Numbered from the stretch's first letter, positions 1-8,792 are shown. The stretch: DNA of 13,385 bases from Stemphylium vesicarium (GCA_004380135.1 QXCR01000350.1:1-13385), one strand, 5' to 3'. A program made the numbers and translations. Notes: a model not told the origin generated them from the sequence alone.

Positions 1-446
1 GGCCAGCGTCCAAGCCATCTGTCGAGGCTCGTGTTACCGGGGCCTTTTCTGAGCTTCTCGAACTCAGTCCTTATGTCTTGCCTTTGGTCTTTCGCGTTTG
101 GCTGAATACTATCTGAGAGTGCGACAAGTTTGCTCCGCACGTCGTGTTTGCCAAGGTAGTGTTGCTTGAACTCTTGACAGACGGTGTAGTCGATGCGGTC
201 AGATACCTTGTCGTATTTCTTCTTCTCAGAATCGAAGATGCTTTGCAAGCTCTGGAACTTCTGAATAGTGTCCTTGCTTGCTGAGTCTGATGGCTTTGTC
301 GAGGTGAAGACTAGATTCTCGATGCCTAGAGGATCGCAGTACTTCCAAACCTCGTTCCGCTTAGCGAGGTCTTCGATGGAGTTGTACCAATCGATCCAGT
401 CGCTGCGAGCGTTAAGCATCGGTAGATTGTGCTCTCTCGTCGACAT
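1..446 (-). CDS. Ty1/copia retrotransposon Gag, N-terminal part (runs off window edge)
   Basis: Reading the minus strand from the ATG at 446, an open frame of 148 codons runs to the window edge without a stop. An in-frame TAA lies four codons upstream, so this ATG is the first available. The product begins MSTREHNLPMLNARSDWIDW and continues with a VWKYCDP stretch. Further on come a charged helical segment (residues about 60-85), DYTVCQEFKQHYL, and a C-terminal helix ending SLDRWLGRW. The W-x2-W near residue 17-20, the VWxYxDP motif and the late 'LDRWL' helix are typical of fungal copia Gag, the capsid-like protein that packages retrotransposon RNA. That assignment is family knowledge recalled from memory. 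Protease, integrase and reverse transcriptase would lie outside the window. No frameshift is seen in this part, so the copy may be fairly young. Confidence 0.72.
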   Translation of the reverse strand, partial: MSTREHNLPMLNARSDWIDWYNSIEDLAKRNEVWKYCDPLGIENLVFTSTKPSDSASKDTIQKFQSLQSIFDSEKKKYDKVSDRIDYTVCQEFKQHYLGKHDVRSKLVALSDSIQPNAKDQRQDIRTEFEKLRKGPGNTSLDRWLGRW

Positions 447-554
447 CGTGGATATGTATTAAATTGCTTCTTAATGCTTATCTTCTTTTTTCTTAAGGTA
501 GTTGTTGTTGTTCAACCCTCAAGTGTTCTGACGATCGCGGGGATGCGGGGTTGC

Positions 555-572
555 GGATGCGGATGCGGATGC
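555..572. repeat. GGATGC hexamer tandem repeat (three exact copies)
   Basis: Three exact GGATGC units lie back to back, with a related GGATGCGGGG block just upstream at 541-550. They fall in the presumed leader of the copia element, between its LTR and gag. On the minus strand they read GCATCC and may be a slippage-prone tract. No function is claimed. Confidence 0.7.
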
Positions 573-583
573 GACCCCTCAAT

Positions 584-825
584 TGTTGGTAGGATCTCGC
601 CGACAGTCGTAACAAGCAGCGTGCTTGGAATGAGCATTTAATAGAGATAGTACTGTCTGCATAGGCTGATAGTGCTGCAGAAGGAAGGTTGACCGGGCTC
701 ATAACTGTCGCACGGTAGGGTGCGGGTCTTGTGGACAGAAAAATCAGGAAAGAGTGTATGTTGTATTGAATGTAGCATCCTAGCTGAGCATATATAAAGG
801 TCATCGCGCGGCGTTATTAGTAACA
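584..825 (-). repeat. Candidate 5' LTR of the copia element
   Basis: On the plus strand this 242-bp block starts TGTTGG and ends AGTAACA, giving the TG...CA, and more exactly TGTT...AACA, termini expected of an LTR. It lies on the upstream side of the minus-strand gag. On the minus strand it carries a TATA-like CCTTTATATATGC at about 787-800, near its start, as expected for a promoter LTR. The second LTR is outside the window, so the boundary cannot be confirmed by comparison. No clear tRNA primer-binding match was recognised next to the end at 583. The leader between LTR and gag (447-583) holds a GGATGC triplet repeat and an A/G-rich segment on the minus strand. Confidence 0.45.
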
Positions 826-905
826 AGGTTTCCGACAGCGCTTGGCCTGCGACACCACCATATGCTTTTCCGAGAGTGTCGTAGTGCGCACGTAGTTGCA
901 AGCTA

Positions 906-1243
906 CAGTCGCTAGCGATTGCACCTTCACCCCTACCTGCAGCTGCGCAATGGTTTTGAACGGTCTCACCTTCCGTATATGGCTGAGCACTAACGTCCAT
1001 CCTGTCGTGGCGGGACACCCTGTGTGCTGGGACAGGCTTATCAGATCGCTTGAATCACAGACTTCTGCCCAAAATCCGCAACTTGATTGGCCGGTCCTAG
1101 CACACATGGAGTTCCGTTACGCAGGGACCGACGTTAGAGGTCTGCTCCAAAACAGCCGATGCGATTGATCAGTTGTGGATCCAACGATGATTGGCCTTGC
1201 TGGATGATGCACGCAGGGGTAAAGGTGCAATCGCTAGCGGCTG
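906..1243. mobile_element. Family A MITE, copy 3, interrupted by another MITE
   Basis: The element is flanked by TA at 904-905 and 1244-1245. Its ends are inverted repeats: the left begins CAGTCGCTAGCGATTGCACC, and the right, read in reverse complement, begins CAGCCGCTAGCGATTGCACC. Both continue into a CTTYACCCCT stretch. It is about 145 bp longer than the other two family A copies. The extra DNA is a separate 142-bp foldback element at 993-1134. Removing that insert and one TA leaves 194 bp, exactly the length of the copy at 8508-8701. The orientation is opposite to the other two copies. TA target duplication points to the Tc1/mariner superfamily. No protein is encoded. Confidence 0.85.
993..1134. 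mobile_element. Foldback MITE nested inside a family A MITE
   Basis: This 142-bp insert is flanked by TA at 991-992 and 1135-1136. The left end reads ACGTCCATCCTGTCGTGGCG and the right end in reverse complement reads ACGTCGGTCCCTGCGTAACG. The similarity continues for about 50 bp on each side, including a shared TGTGTGCT followed by GGAC. The element is therefore almost entirely two long imperfect inverted repeats around a short spacer, a foldback structure. Its ends do not match family A, family B or the pogo element of this window, so it is a fourth terminal-repeat type. It has no coding capacity. Confidence 0.8.
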
Positions 1244-1255
1244 TACGCTCTGCAT

Positions 1256-1574
1256 GGAATTCCTGCGTCCAGGAATACTAGGAAATGGATTGCCGCCGGC
1301 TTGGAATTCCAGGAAATGGATTGCCGCCGGCGTGGAATTCCTTTGCGGAATTGCTTACTGATGTGGTCTTAGGCATCAGACGAACGTGGCTGATGGACAG
1401 CCATTTGCGAGTACCGAGTGCTGACAAATGTCAGCCGTCAGCACGACCCACTGGCATACCAGCCCCATGGCATCCCGCCAGCCTGGAAAATCCCCTGTCT
1501 GGGATTCCGCTGGCATGGAATTCCACAGCCGTATGGAATACCCCCGCTCTGGAAAGCCCTGATTCTGGAATACC
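1256..1574. repeat. Degenerate minisatellite rich in GGAATTCC
   Basis: The block contains many copies of GGAATTCC or close variants (GGAATACC, GGGATTCC, GGAAAGCC, GGAAATGG). At 1280-1310 and 1311-1341 a 31-bp unit is tandemly duplicated with one base difference. At about 1502-1574 the motif recurs every 16-18 bp, with CT/GC-rich spacers. The open frames through it translate to simple repeats such as 'GIPPAW', which I take as a by-product of the repeat, not a protein. The array starts just outside the right end of the family A MITE at 1243. Confidence 0.75.
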
Positions 1575-1702
1575 ACGCAAGGACTGCTGACGGTGGTGCG
1601 AGCATGTGCTTACGAGCATGGCTATATACACGCTGCGGGGCTCAAAAGACGCTCACAGAGACGAGACGGCTTTGCATGCTTCTCCTCTGCCCCTGCGTTG
1701 CC

Positions 1703-1879
1703 ATGCAACACTCCGACACAAATGATGCGGGGCTTGACAACCTACAGCCTGTCGAGGATGCGCTTGGACTGGCCGCCTTTGTGGAGGCAATCGACGACGA
1801 TGCCTTGGCAAAGGCCCTGTTGGAGCTCGCGCTCTGTATTATGGTGTCTCTCGCCCTAGCGCTCTGGTACCGCGACTAG
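1703..1879 (+). CDS. Possible small hypothetical protein or gene fragment
   Basis: A 58-codon frame starts at the ATG at 1703 and ends at TAG 1877-1879. It has an acidic amphipathic stretch (residues about 10-40, including FVEAIDDDALAKALLELAL) followed by a short hydrophobic segment near the C-terminus. The same frame is open upstream into the minisatellite, so the true start is uncertain. No family is recognised. It may be a gene remnant, an exon of an unrecognised gene, or chance. Codon third positions lean to G/C, which is the only mild support for coding. Confidence 0.2.
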   Translation: MQHSDTNDAGLDNLQPVEDALGLAAFVEAIDDDALAKALLELALCIMVSLALALWYRD

Positions 1880-1918
1880 AGACTATCCCTCGCCTTGCGC
1901 GCCAGCTCGCGCGAACCG

Positions 1919-2302
1919 ATGGAAGCCGACCTCAACGAGGCTTTGCCGCGCTCTTCTCATCCCCTCGCTTCCCAACTATTACTCCTTCCGCCAACGAACG
2001 TGGCCACCGATCCGGTCGTTTGGTACGGGCATCCTAGCGAAGGTTCCCAACAAGACCCCTCGCCGGAAGTCTTGGTGGAGACCGGCGCGGCGTCTTCCTT
2101 TGTCGCACGGCGTCGCGAACTGCTTGGACTACATTCAGCACCGAACAGCAGGAGACCATGGCTCGAAAACATTCGGACAGGCGGCGCGTGGTTCTATAAA
2201 TCGGAGGACAGAGAGACGGTGATCCGTCGCGCCTACGGGAAGCAGATAGAGCTTGGGGAATCTGGCGGCGAGACGTGGGATCAACCGGTCGCCGCCGTGT
2301 AG
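1919..2302 (+). CDS. Hypothetical open frame, unknown function
   Basis: A 127-residue frame starts from the ATG at 1919; it is open a little further upstream, to a TTG at 1895. The first half is low in complexity (proline, serine, leucine). The second half is richer in W, Y and charged residues (RPWLENIRTGGAWFYKSEDR and onward), which looks more protein-like. It follows the 1703-1879 frame by 39 bp, so the two could be pieces of one eroded or spliced gene. No domain or homologue is recognised. Confidence 0.22.
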   Translation: MEADLNEALPRSSHPLASQLLLLPPTNVATDPVVWYGHPSEGSQQDPSPEVLVETGAASSFVARRRELLGLHSAPNSRRPWLENIRTGGAWFYKSEDRETVIRRAYGKQIELGESGGETWDQPVAAV

Positions 2303-3300
2303 CAAGGAGAAGCGAGGGACACCTGCCACGTCGGACTGACAACGAGCAAGGGCAAGTTCATTGTTGCTGTGAGTGCCATGCTTTCATGGCCTAGAGCTAC
2401 ACAGATTTCACTACGGCTACACGCGTCGAGCCAGGCGCCGGTTGAGGAGGAGTCTCAGAGACAGGGTCTCGTATTATTTATAGTTTCTTGATATTGAGCT
2501 GCTTTTGGAGCAAACCTCTGGTGCCTGTATCCCGTGATGGCTGTGCTGGTGCTCTTCAGGATCTTACAGCAAGACAGCGACCTTAGAAGATCCCAATACA
2601 TCGTCTCCGCCTGCTACCTAATTGAGGATGCCCCGACTTGGGCGCGTCCTACCGATTCTCATTACGCACATCCGTTGAGCAGCATTTGACACGGCATAGG
2701 TGAGTATGCGAATGAGATAGGAGCTACTGCGGAGCCTCTGGCGAGGTCATGCGGTAGAAAACTACACTCAGCTGTTTTTGTGAAACTATGTACGTCTCAT
2801 GCCGTGAGCGGCTGCTAGCATTGACAGCCAGGACATCAGGCAGCCTATCTAAGTAGCAGGTAGTGCAATGATATCCCGCGCTTGTCTCACTCTATTGCAC
2901 GCAAATCTGACTTTGAGACCACTGGGTGCAGGATCCCCCCCATCCGCCACACAAGCAAGGCGGCCAGACATTGTACCCCGGAAGTGCGAAGGGGAGTCAA
3001 TCCTGCTGTTGTAAGCGCGCTGAACTAGCAGCAAAGGACATGCATTCAGGCACGAACCGATTTCTGTAAGCAGCGCAGAAGAGGTACTGTCTCACTGACG
3101 CTTTTGTGCATTGTGTAAGGTCTGTAAAGCGGCGTTCCCCACTCGACTCAATATCGCCTGAGCGGACACATCCGAGTATGAGGGCGATGCAGTCACCATG
3201 TTCTACGATCAAAAGCGTCTCACAACGATATGGGCGTCTACAGGGCGTCCTTTTAGTCGTTTCCTGAAGAACCTGAACCAGTGCATTGACTAGAACCATT
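2303..3300. other. About 1 kb with no supported gene
   Basis: Both strands were read here. Only short overlapping frames were found, with no recognisable domain and no convincing splice chain. A small perfect stem-loop (GCCATG, 4-base loop, CATGGC) sits at 2375-2390. No tRNA, terminal inverted repeat or tandem array was recognised. It may be eroded repeat DNA or the upstream region of the transporter gene that follows. Confidence 0.4.
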
Positions 3301-3355
3301 CCTGTTGCCGCCCATACAGTCCGCTGTAGTTCTTGCCGGACATCGGTGGGGTAGG

Positions 3356-3485
3356 ATGCTTGCTCGTGGTACCGTGATCGAGGAAGGCTCCATGCGCAAG
3401 CCGAAAGCGCCGTCTGCTCTGACCACTATCATGCTGACAGTACTACCAGTCGTTCAGAGCTCGCCTGCGATAGACATGAGATATG
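3356..3485 (+). CDS. Possible N-terminal exon of the SulP transporter gene
   Basis: An open frame from the ATG at 3356 encodes MLARGTVIEEGSMRKPKAPS followed by ALTTIM. This is a hydrophilic, K/P-rich stretch of the kind seen in the cytosolic N-termini of fungal SulP proteins. A GTATTG donor at 3486 and an acceptor CATAG ending at 3689 would join it in phase to the codons just before the ATG at 3704. A CTAAC branch-like motif lies at 3673-3677. The implied intron is 204 bp, far longer than the other introns of this gene, so the join is weak. Without it the frame simply runs on to a stop at 3527-3529. Confidence 0.3.
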
Positions 3486-3703
3486 GTATTGCTGCATACG
3501 GAAGAGGCGCTACTCCGCAAGCACAATAGCTAAACGATAAGCAAATGCAACGTCTGGACCCGAAGCGCACTGTTATAGCATAGTCAACGGCAATACATTC
3601 CCCATCGCTACAAGGAGCTTCCGTATAGGCAAGGCTTCTGCCTTTGATCTTCCTGCGAGTTTACCTCGAATTCTAACTTTTCCGCATAGCGCATACGCCC
3701 GCC

Positions 3704-6382
3704 ATGCTGCATCACGCGATGCTGCGGAAGCTTCGTGGCTGCTCGAATTTGTCGCCGGCAGCTGTTCTCCTCGGAACTTCCCTCAACATACTAGAGGCAG
3801 GTAAGTGTATCGCTGTTGCGAGGTAGAAGATATGGACCTCTGACCTGCTGCAGTATCTATCGGTCTGCTCATCTTTCCCCCAGCTTCGCAAGAAACTTCG
3901 TTTGCCGGTCTGCAGAGCCAGGCAATGTCTCTGTACATCCTGAGGTATGCCGAGGGCCTTGTGATTCCTAACCCCGCTGATGATGCACAGCACTGTCGTC
4001 TCGCAAATAACCCTGACCTGCGGAGGGTCGAGTATGCCGAGCGCCATGGGCTCCATGCTGGCCGAGGCCCTGCCGTTCCTACGGAACATCGCCGCTTCTA
4101 TCCAAAACGAGTTGGGACCGGGCCATCCTGGTGTGCTCCCGACGACGATGGTTGCCTACGCATCGACGAGTCTACTGCTGGGAGCTGTGTTCCTTGTGCT
4201 TGCCGCGCTGCGCTGTGGCAGGCTCACAGGCTACTTTCCTCAGACTGTGATGAAGGGCGTAGTCGGTAAAAGCGCTCTTGAGTACTGATGTGCATAGGCT
4301 GACCGTAATAGGCGCTGTTGGTGTTTCACTCTTTCTTCTGGGCCTCGAGTTCACCCTGCCTTCTACATCACCCCATCTGAGCTTCGACACGCTCTTCGAG
4401 AGGGCCCACTTGCCTCTGCTGGCCGCTTCTCTGGGGCCGGCAATATTGCTGTCTTTGTCAACTCGCCTTTCCTGCCTTGACCGTCTGCCGAAGAAGCCGA
4501 CGAAGCACCCGCTGTACGTACCGCTTTTCTGTTGTGGAGTGGCTGGTGTGTTTTGGCTTGTCGCGGCGGCATGCAAAACCACCTCTACACGACGACTTGC
4601 CTCTGCGGGCTGGCTGTTTTCTTCTGAGCGAGGCCACACACAGGTTACTGCAGCAGCCGAGTGGGATTACTGGGCGTTATTCAATTTCAAAGAGGTCGAA
4701 TGGCGCGCCTTGTCCGCTGGCACGCGCGACATTCTTCTCCTTGTTTTGATTGGCGCCCTGAGTCTGCCAATCTTCGCCTCGGCAGCAGCGCTGGAATGGG
4801 GCGGGCCCGATCACAGCATGAACCAGGAGTTCGTCGGCCACGGCATCTCCAATACCATTGCTGGTGCGATTGGCGCCCTGCCTAATCTCTTTGTAGGTAG
4901 CCCATCAAGTACAACAAGTAGTCGCTCATGCAACATAGGTGTACTCGAACTCTCGATTCTTTCACCTTGCCAAAGGCGGGCGCCCTGAAGCAGCCTTGGT
5001 CGCGCTTTTCACACTCGCTTTCTTCTTTGTTTCGTTTCGCGTTCTGCCCTATGTGCCAACCATTCAGGCTTCAGCTCTTGTGCTGTTCATTGGCATCGAG
5101 CTAACCTTGGAAGCGCTGTGGGAGTCGACCGCTTCGCTGAACTGCTGCGAATGGGCTACCGTCACAGGCACCACGCTTGCCTGCACTTTCCTTGGATTCG
5201 CACCGGGAGTGGGAGTAGGACTGGCGATTGTGGTTCTTCTGCAGTTTTGCTACCACGTTGTCGATACGGTAACGTGCCATGCATGTCTGGGAGTGTGGAG
5301 GCTAACATCATGCACAGCGACCCCAGCCTACGCAGCTGTGTACACACGTACCGATGGAGAAGGTGCATCATCTTCCTCCAGTGTTTCCACTTCCTACCTC
5401 CGTCGTCAACAGCTTATCCAAGGACGTCGAGTGCTCCGTCATGGAGATGCCGCCGTCGTCACCGCCAGAACGCCTGAAGCGACCGATGTTACCGCCCCTG
5501 CTGCGCTTCAAGGGACGTGTGGACTCCCTGGCCATACCTCAGATAGAAGAATTTTTCGCATGCTATAGCCAAGCGCCATGCATCATCTTAGACCTAGAGG
5601 CGGTCGACGCCGTTGCGACTAGTGTCGCGGAACATATACAAAGCCAAGCCGAGGGGATCCGGCAAAAAAACGCTCAGCGACTCAGCATTGTGGTTCCTCG
5701 CACTAGACTCGCAGTGAACGATGACCTAGAACGAGGGAAAGTTGACTTCGACCGCTGCCCAGTCCTGCCGCCCGTTGACGGTACTCCCAACCCTATCAGC
5801 AAACCGCCGCTTCGAACATACGAGACCTTAGAAAATGCGATTCGCGATGCACGGTACGGGGATGTATCGAGCTCTTGCCTTCAAGCTGCTCAGCTAGATG
5901 ATGATTTCCCAGCGTTGAGGGATGTCATCTTAGAATATCAGACTAGCAAAAAGTTGGAAACCACGCCTCCCGAGCCGCTTTGGGCAGGGCTGACTGTACG
6001 AGAGCTTAAACGGGGTGAAACCATCGCCTGTTCGCTGTACCCGTTCCAGCCGTCATTCGTTATACTCGAGGGCCTTGTGGCCGTCCGACAGCTGCTCCAG
6101 GCTCCATGTGAGGGAACACGTCGAAAGTGCGTTCGTGACACTGTTTCGGCGGCGGTCAAGGCTATCTTTCGACGCATAGCTCGAGCGAAAGAACCCCCTC
6201 TAGCGGAGATGGAGGAATCTCTGTGCGGAGTTGGATCCAAGTTCATAGCGCCACTACGACCGGTCTGCGCGCGTGTGGCAAGCAAGTTTTGTCTGATTGT
6301 AGACATTAATGTCAATCACCACCAGTGCGGGGATGCAATTATCCAACGAACAAGCCAAAGCAGATTCACGAAAGAGATGTGA
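3704..6382 (+). CDS. SulP/SLC26-family membrane transporter with STAS region and degenerate cNMP-binding-like tail (six exons)
   Basis: Exons by hand: 3704-3800, 3854-3944, 3991-4265, 4312-4892, 4939-5268 and 5318-6382. All phases agree, giving 812 codons plus TGA. The five introns are 46-53 bp with GT...AG ends; most hold CTAAC or CTGAC near the acceptor. Exons 1-5 (about residues 1-458) are hydrophobic, with SulP-like stretches: 'SPAAVLLGTSLNILEAVSIG', 'STVVSQITLTCGG', 'GAVGVSLFLLGLEFT' and 'NLFVYSNSRFFHLAKGG'. A STAS-like domain covers about residues 516-585, around 'PCIILDLEAVDAV'. A stretch at about 680-715 (LKRGET...FVILEG) resembles the start of a cyclic-nucleotide-binding fold, but its second half is not recognisable. 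This architecture matches the fungal group containing yeast Vsb1/Ygr125w, a vacuolar protein linked to basic amino-acid storage; other SulP members move sulfate. The substrate cannot be read from sequence. The start is the first ATG after an in-frame TAA at 3674-3676, and an upstream exon is possible. Confidence 0.82.
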
Positions 6383-6762
6383 AGGGACAAAAGCTCGGAG
6401 AGCGTTCGACATTTGAGAAGTGACATGTTGGAAACGGATATGGACATACGGAAGAGACAAGGCAATCCAGCTTTTCGATGTACTCCATAAAATCTTGAAA
6501 CATTACAACCGATGTATTGCTATCAGCGATCCAATGTCGCACTCAGTATGAGTGCTCGACCCAAAACGTACCGTGCTACTACCGGTCCGTCCACCGCTAT
6601 CAATAGGCCGCCAAATTTGGAAGCTAGACTATAACCATTCCCTGCATAATATAAGGATTCACAGGTTCTGAAGTTGTCGTGCCTTCGATGTTGGCGTTTC
6701 CGAAAGTTTTGCCTAGCAAAATGAGAGTTCTCGCGGCCCCTTGTCATGTTAGCGCGTAACAG
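6383..6762. other. Intergenic stretch between the transporter gene and the pogo element
   Basis: This 380-bp stretch holds only short frames. It should include the 3' untranslated region of the SulP gene. No terminal repeat, tRNA or array is seen before the pogo element's TA at 6763-6764. Confidence 0.4.
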
Positions 6763-6845
6763 TAACATGGTTGACAAGCGAGTCGGCCAGGCAAGCGAGT
6801 CGGGCACCCCACCAACTTTGATCACCCATCTCAACTCTGTGTACA

Positions 6846-8582
6846 ATGCCTCGACGCCACGGTCTTTATTCACGTTCAAATGAAGCAGACGTCCAGCTTG
6901 CTATTACATCTATTAATGCTAGCTAAATTCAAAGTAATCGACGCGCTGCTACAGCATTTAGCATTCCACGATCAACATTGAATGACCAGCGCGCTAGGAG
7001 GCCTGCCCGACGCGATTGCCAGCCCAGCTCAAAGAGGTTTACCCAGCTAGAAGAGGAGGTGATTGTGAGATATATACTCGACCTAGACCAACGTGGATTT
7101 TCGCCTACGTACGCAGCTATACGTGATATGGCTGATAAGCTGCTAGCTGCGCGCGGCGCTGGCCAGGTTGGGCAGAAGTGGCCAGCCAACTTTGTCAGGC
7201 GTACAGGCAGTCTCACGACGCGTTTCAATCGAGCATACGATAGACAGAGAGCCCTATGTGAGGATCCAGTCCTAGTCAGCTCCTGGTTCAAGCTTGTAGA
7301 GGAGACAAAGGCCAAGTACGGCATCTGCGATGAGGACGTCTACAACTTTGACGAAGCTGGCTTCAGGATGGGCAAGATCACGACTCAGCTCGTCGTGACA
7401 GGGTCAGAGAGGAGAGGCAGGCCAAAGGCTATCCAGCCTGGTAATCGCGAGTGGGTAACGTTGATCGCTGCAACCAACGCAGCTGGCTGGTCAATCCCGC
7501 CGTTCCTCATCTTTGCCGGCCAGTATCACCTATCTGCCTGGTACGAGGAAGATATCCCACGCGACTGGGCGATCGCAGTCAGCGACAACGGCTGGACGAA
7601 TAATAAGCTAGGAGTTGAGTGGCTAAAGCACTTCAACGCTCACACGAAGGCTCGTGTTGTAGGTGCGCGTCGCCTGCTTATCCCTGACGGCCATGAGAGC
7701 CACCAATCCCTTGAGTTTCAAGAGCTCTGCAAGGAGAACAACATCTATACGCTCTGTATGCCACCTCACTCATCTCATCTACTCCAACCTCTTGACGTTG
7801 GCTGCTTCTCGCCATTAAAGCGCGCGTACAGCCGTGAGGTGGAGAGCCTGATCCGCCACTGCATCAACCACATCACGAAGCTCGAGTTTCTGCCAGCGTT
7901 TAAGGCAGCGTTTAATCGATCATTCACGTCAGCCAATATCTGTTCAGCTTTCCACGGCGCAGGCCTTGTTCCTCTCCAGCCAGAAGCTGTCCTCTCGAAG
8001 CTAGACGTGCAGCTCCGTACGCCTACACCAGCTGCTCTACCAGAGGCTCTCTGGGAGGCTCGTACACCGAGCAACGTACGTGAGCTTGATGCTCAATCAA
8101 CTCTAATACGTGAGCGCGTACGCAGGCATAAAAGCTCATCGCCTGCATCTATTATTGAGGCGATTGACCAGCTCAAGAAGGGCGCTGAGGTGGTAATGCT
8201 CTCAGCTGAGCTAATGCGCGATCAGATTGCTGGTCTTGAGAAGGCTAATAAGGCAGCGTCAGCACGTAAACAGCGTAAAAAAAAGCGTGTACAGCAGCGA
8301 GGGGTCTTAACAAAGGGAGCTGGGGAGGATCTACTCGCTCAACAAGAGGCTGATCAGCAGATTGCTCGTGAAGAGCGTCAAGGAGGAGAGCAATTCGGCC
8401 GCATTCGCCAGGCTCTCGCGCGCTGCAAGAGGTGCAGAGAGACTGGGCACAACTCGCGTACGTGCAAAAAAGATACTTTAGATACTGTTCAGTTCACTCT
8501 ACTAGTACAGTGGTTAGCGATTGCGGCTTCACCTGTGCGTGCAGCATTCCACAAAATCAGTCATCACCAGATGGACAACTGA
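6846..8582 (+). pseudogene. Fot1/pogo DDE transposase with in-frame stop and MITE-altered C-terminus
   Basis: The frame starts at the ATG at 6846 (MPRRHGLYSRSNEADV...), is broken once by TAA at 6924-6926, then stays open to TGA 8580-8582. The helix-turn-helix is around the stop and just after it ('RRAATAFSIPRSTL'). The DDE_1 catalytic core has aspartates at 7350-7352 (in NFDEAGF), 7686-7688 (in IPDGHESH) and 7794-7796 (in LQPLDVG). The last two are separated by 35 residues, so the triad is DD35D and complete. A CX2CX4HX4C zinc knuckle (CKRCRETGHNSRTC) lies near the end. The last 25 codons come from the MITE inserted at 8506. The stop could have arisen by CAA to TAA, a C-to-T change of the kind RIP causes, but one site proves nothing. 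It would bind the element's own ends and cut and paste at TA. Confidence 0.88.
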
Positions 8583-8701
8583 CCAATCACATCGACTGTT
8601 TTGTAGCGGACATCTAGCGCTAAGCTATGTACGGAGCGTAAGACCGTTCAAAACCGTCACGCGCCTGCGTTTAAGGGTGAAGCCACAATCGCTATCCACT
8701 G
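8508..8701. mobile_element. Family A MITE, copy 1, nested in the pogo element
   Basis: This 194-bp element is flanked by TA (8506-8507 and 8702-8703). Its ends are CAGTGGTTAGCGATTGCGGC on the left and CAGTGGATAGCGATTGTGGC in reverse complement on the right, both followed by TTCACC. Its interior matches the copy at 906-1243 in reverse complement (for example CGACTGTTTTGTAGCGGAC and GACCGTTCAAAACC) and the copy at 9398-9592. It inserted at the 3' end of the transposase reading frame, so it is younger than the pogo element. Confidence 0.9.
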
Positions 8702-8792
8702 TATCTATGTATTTAACTATTGCGTGGTTAAGATGTACGCTTGTAGAGGTGCGCAAAGCTGGTGGGGTGGCCGACTCGCTCATAAACTACGT

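Larger units (their letters stand above)
6765..8792 (+). mobile_element. Fot1/pogo-type DNA transposon, carrying a nested MITE
   Basis: Terminal inverted repeats are ACATGGTTGACAAGCGAGTC on the left and, in reverse complement, ACGTAGTTTATGAGCGAGTC on the right. Both continue with GG and then CCACCCCACC-like sequence, and both are flanked by TA (6763-6764 and 8793-8794), the expected target duplication. The span is 2028 bp. Taking out the 194-bp MITE and one TA leaves 1832 bp, a normal size for Fot1-like elements. The left repeat has an extra copy of CAAGCGAGTCGG (6775-6786 and 6792-6803) that the right end lacks. It encodes one transposase. Confidence 0.9.

Noticed and set aside
638..1107. 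Minus-strand open frames of 96-126 codons
   Set aside because: They overlap the candidate LTR and the nested MITE, show no domain, and are explained by the inverted-repeat sequence.
1285..1702. Plus-strand frame with 'GIPPAW'-like peptide repeats, possible repeat protein
   Set aside because: The peptide repeat follows directly from the GGAATTCC minisatellite, and two other frames show equivalent patterns.
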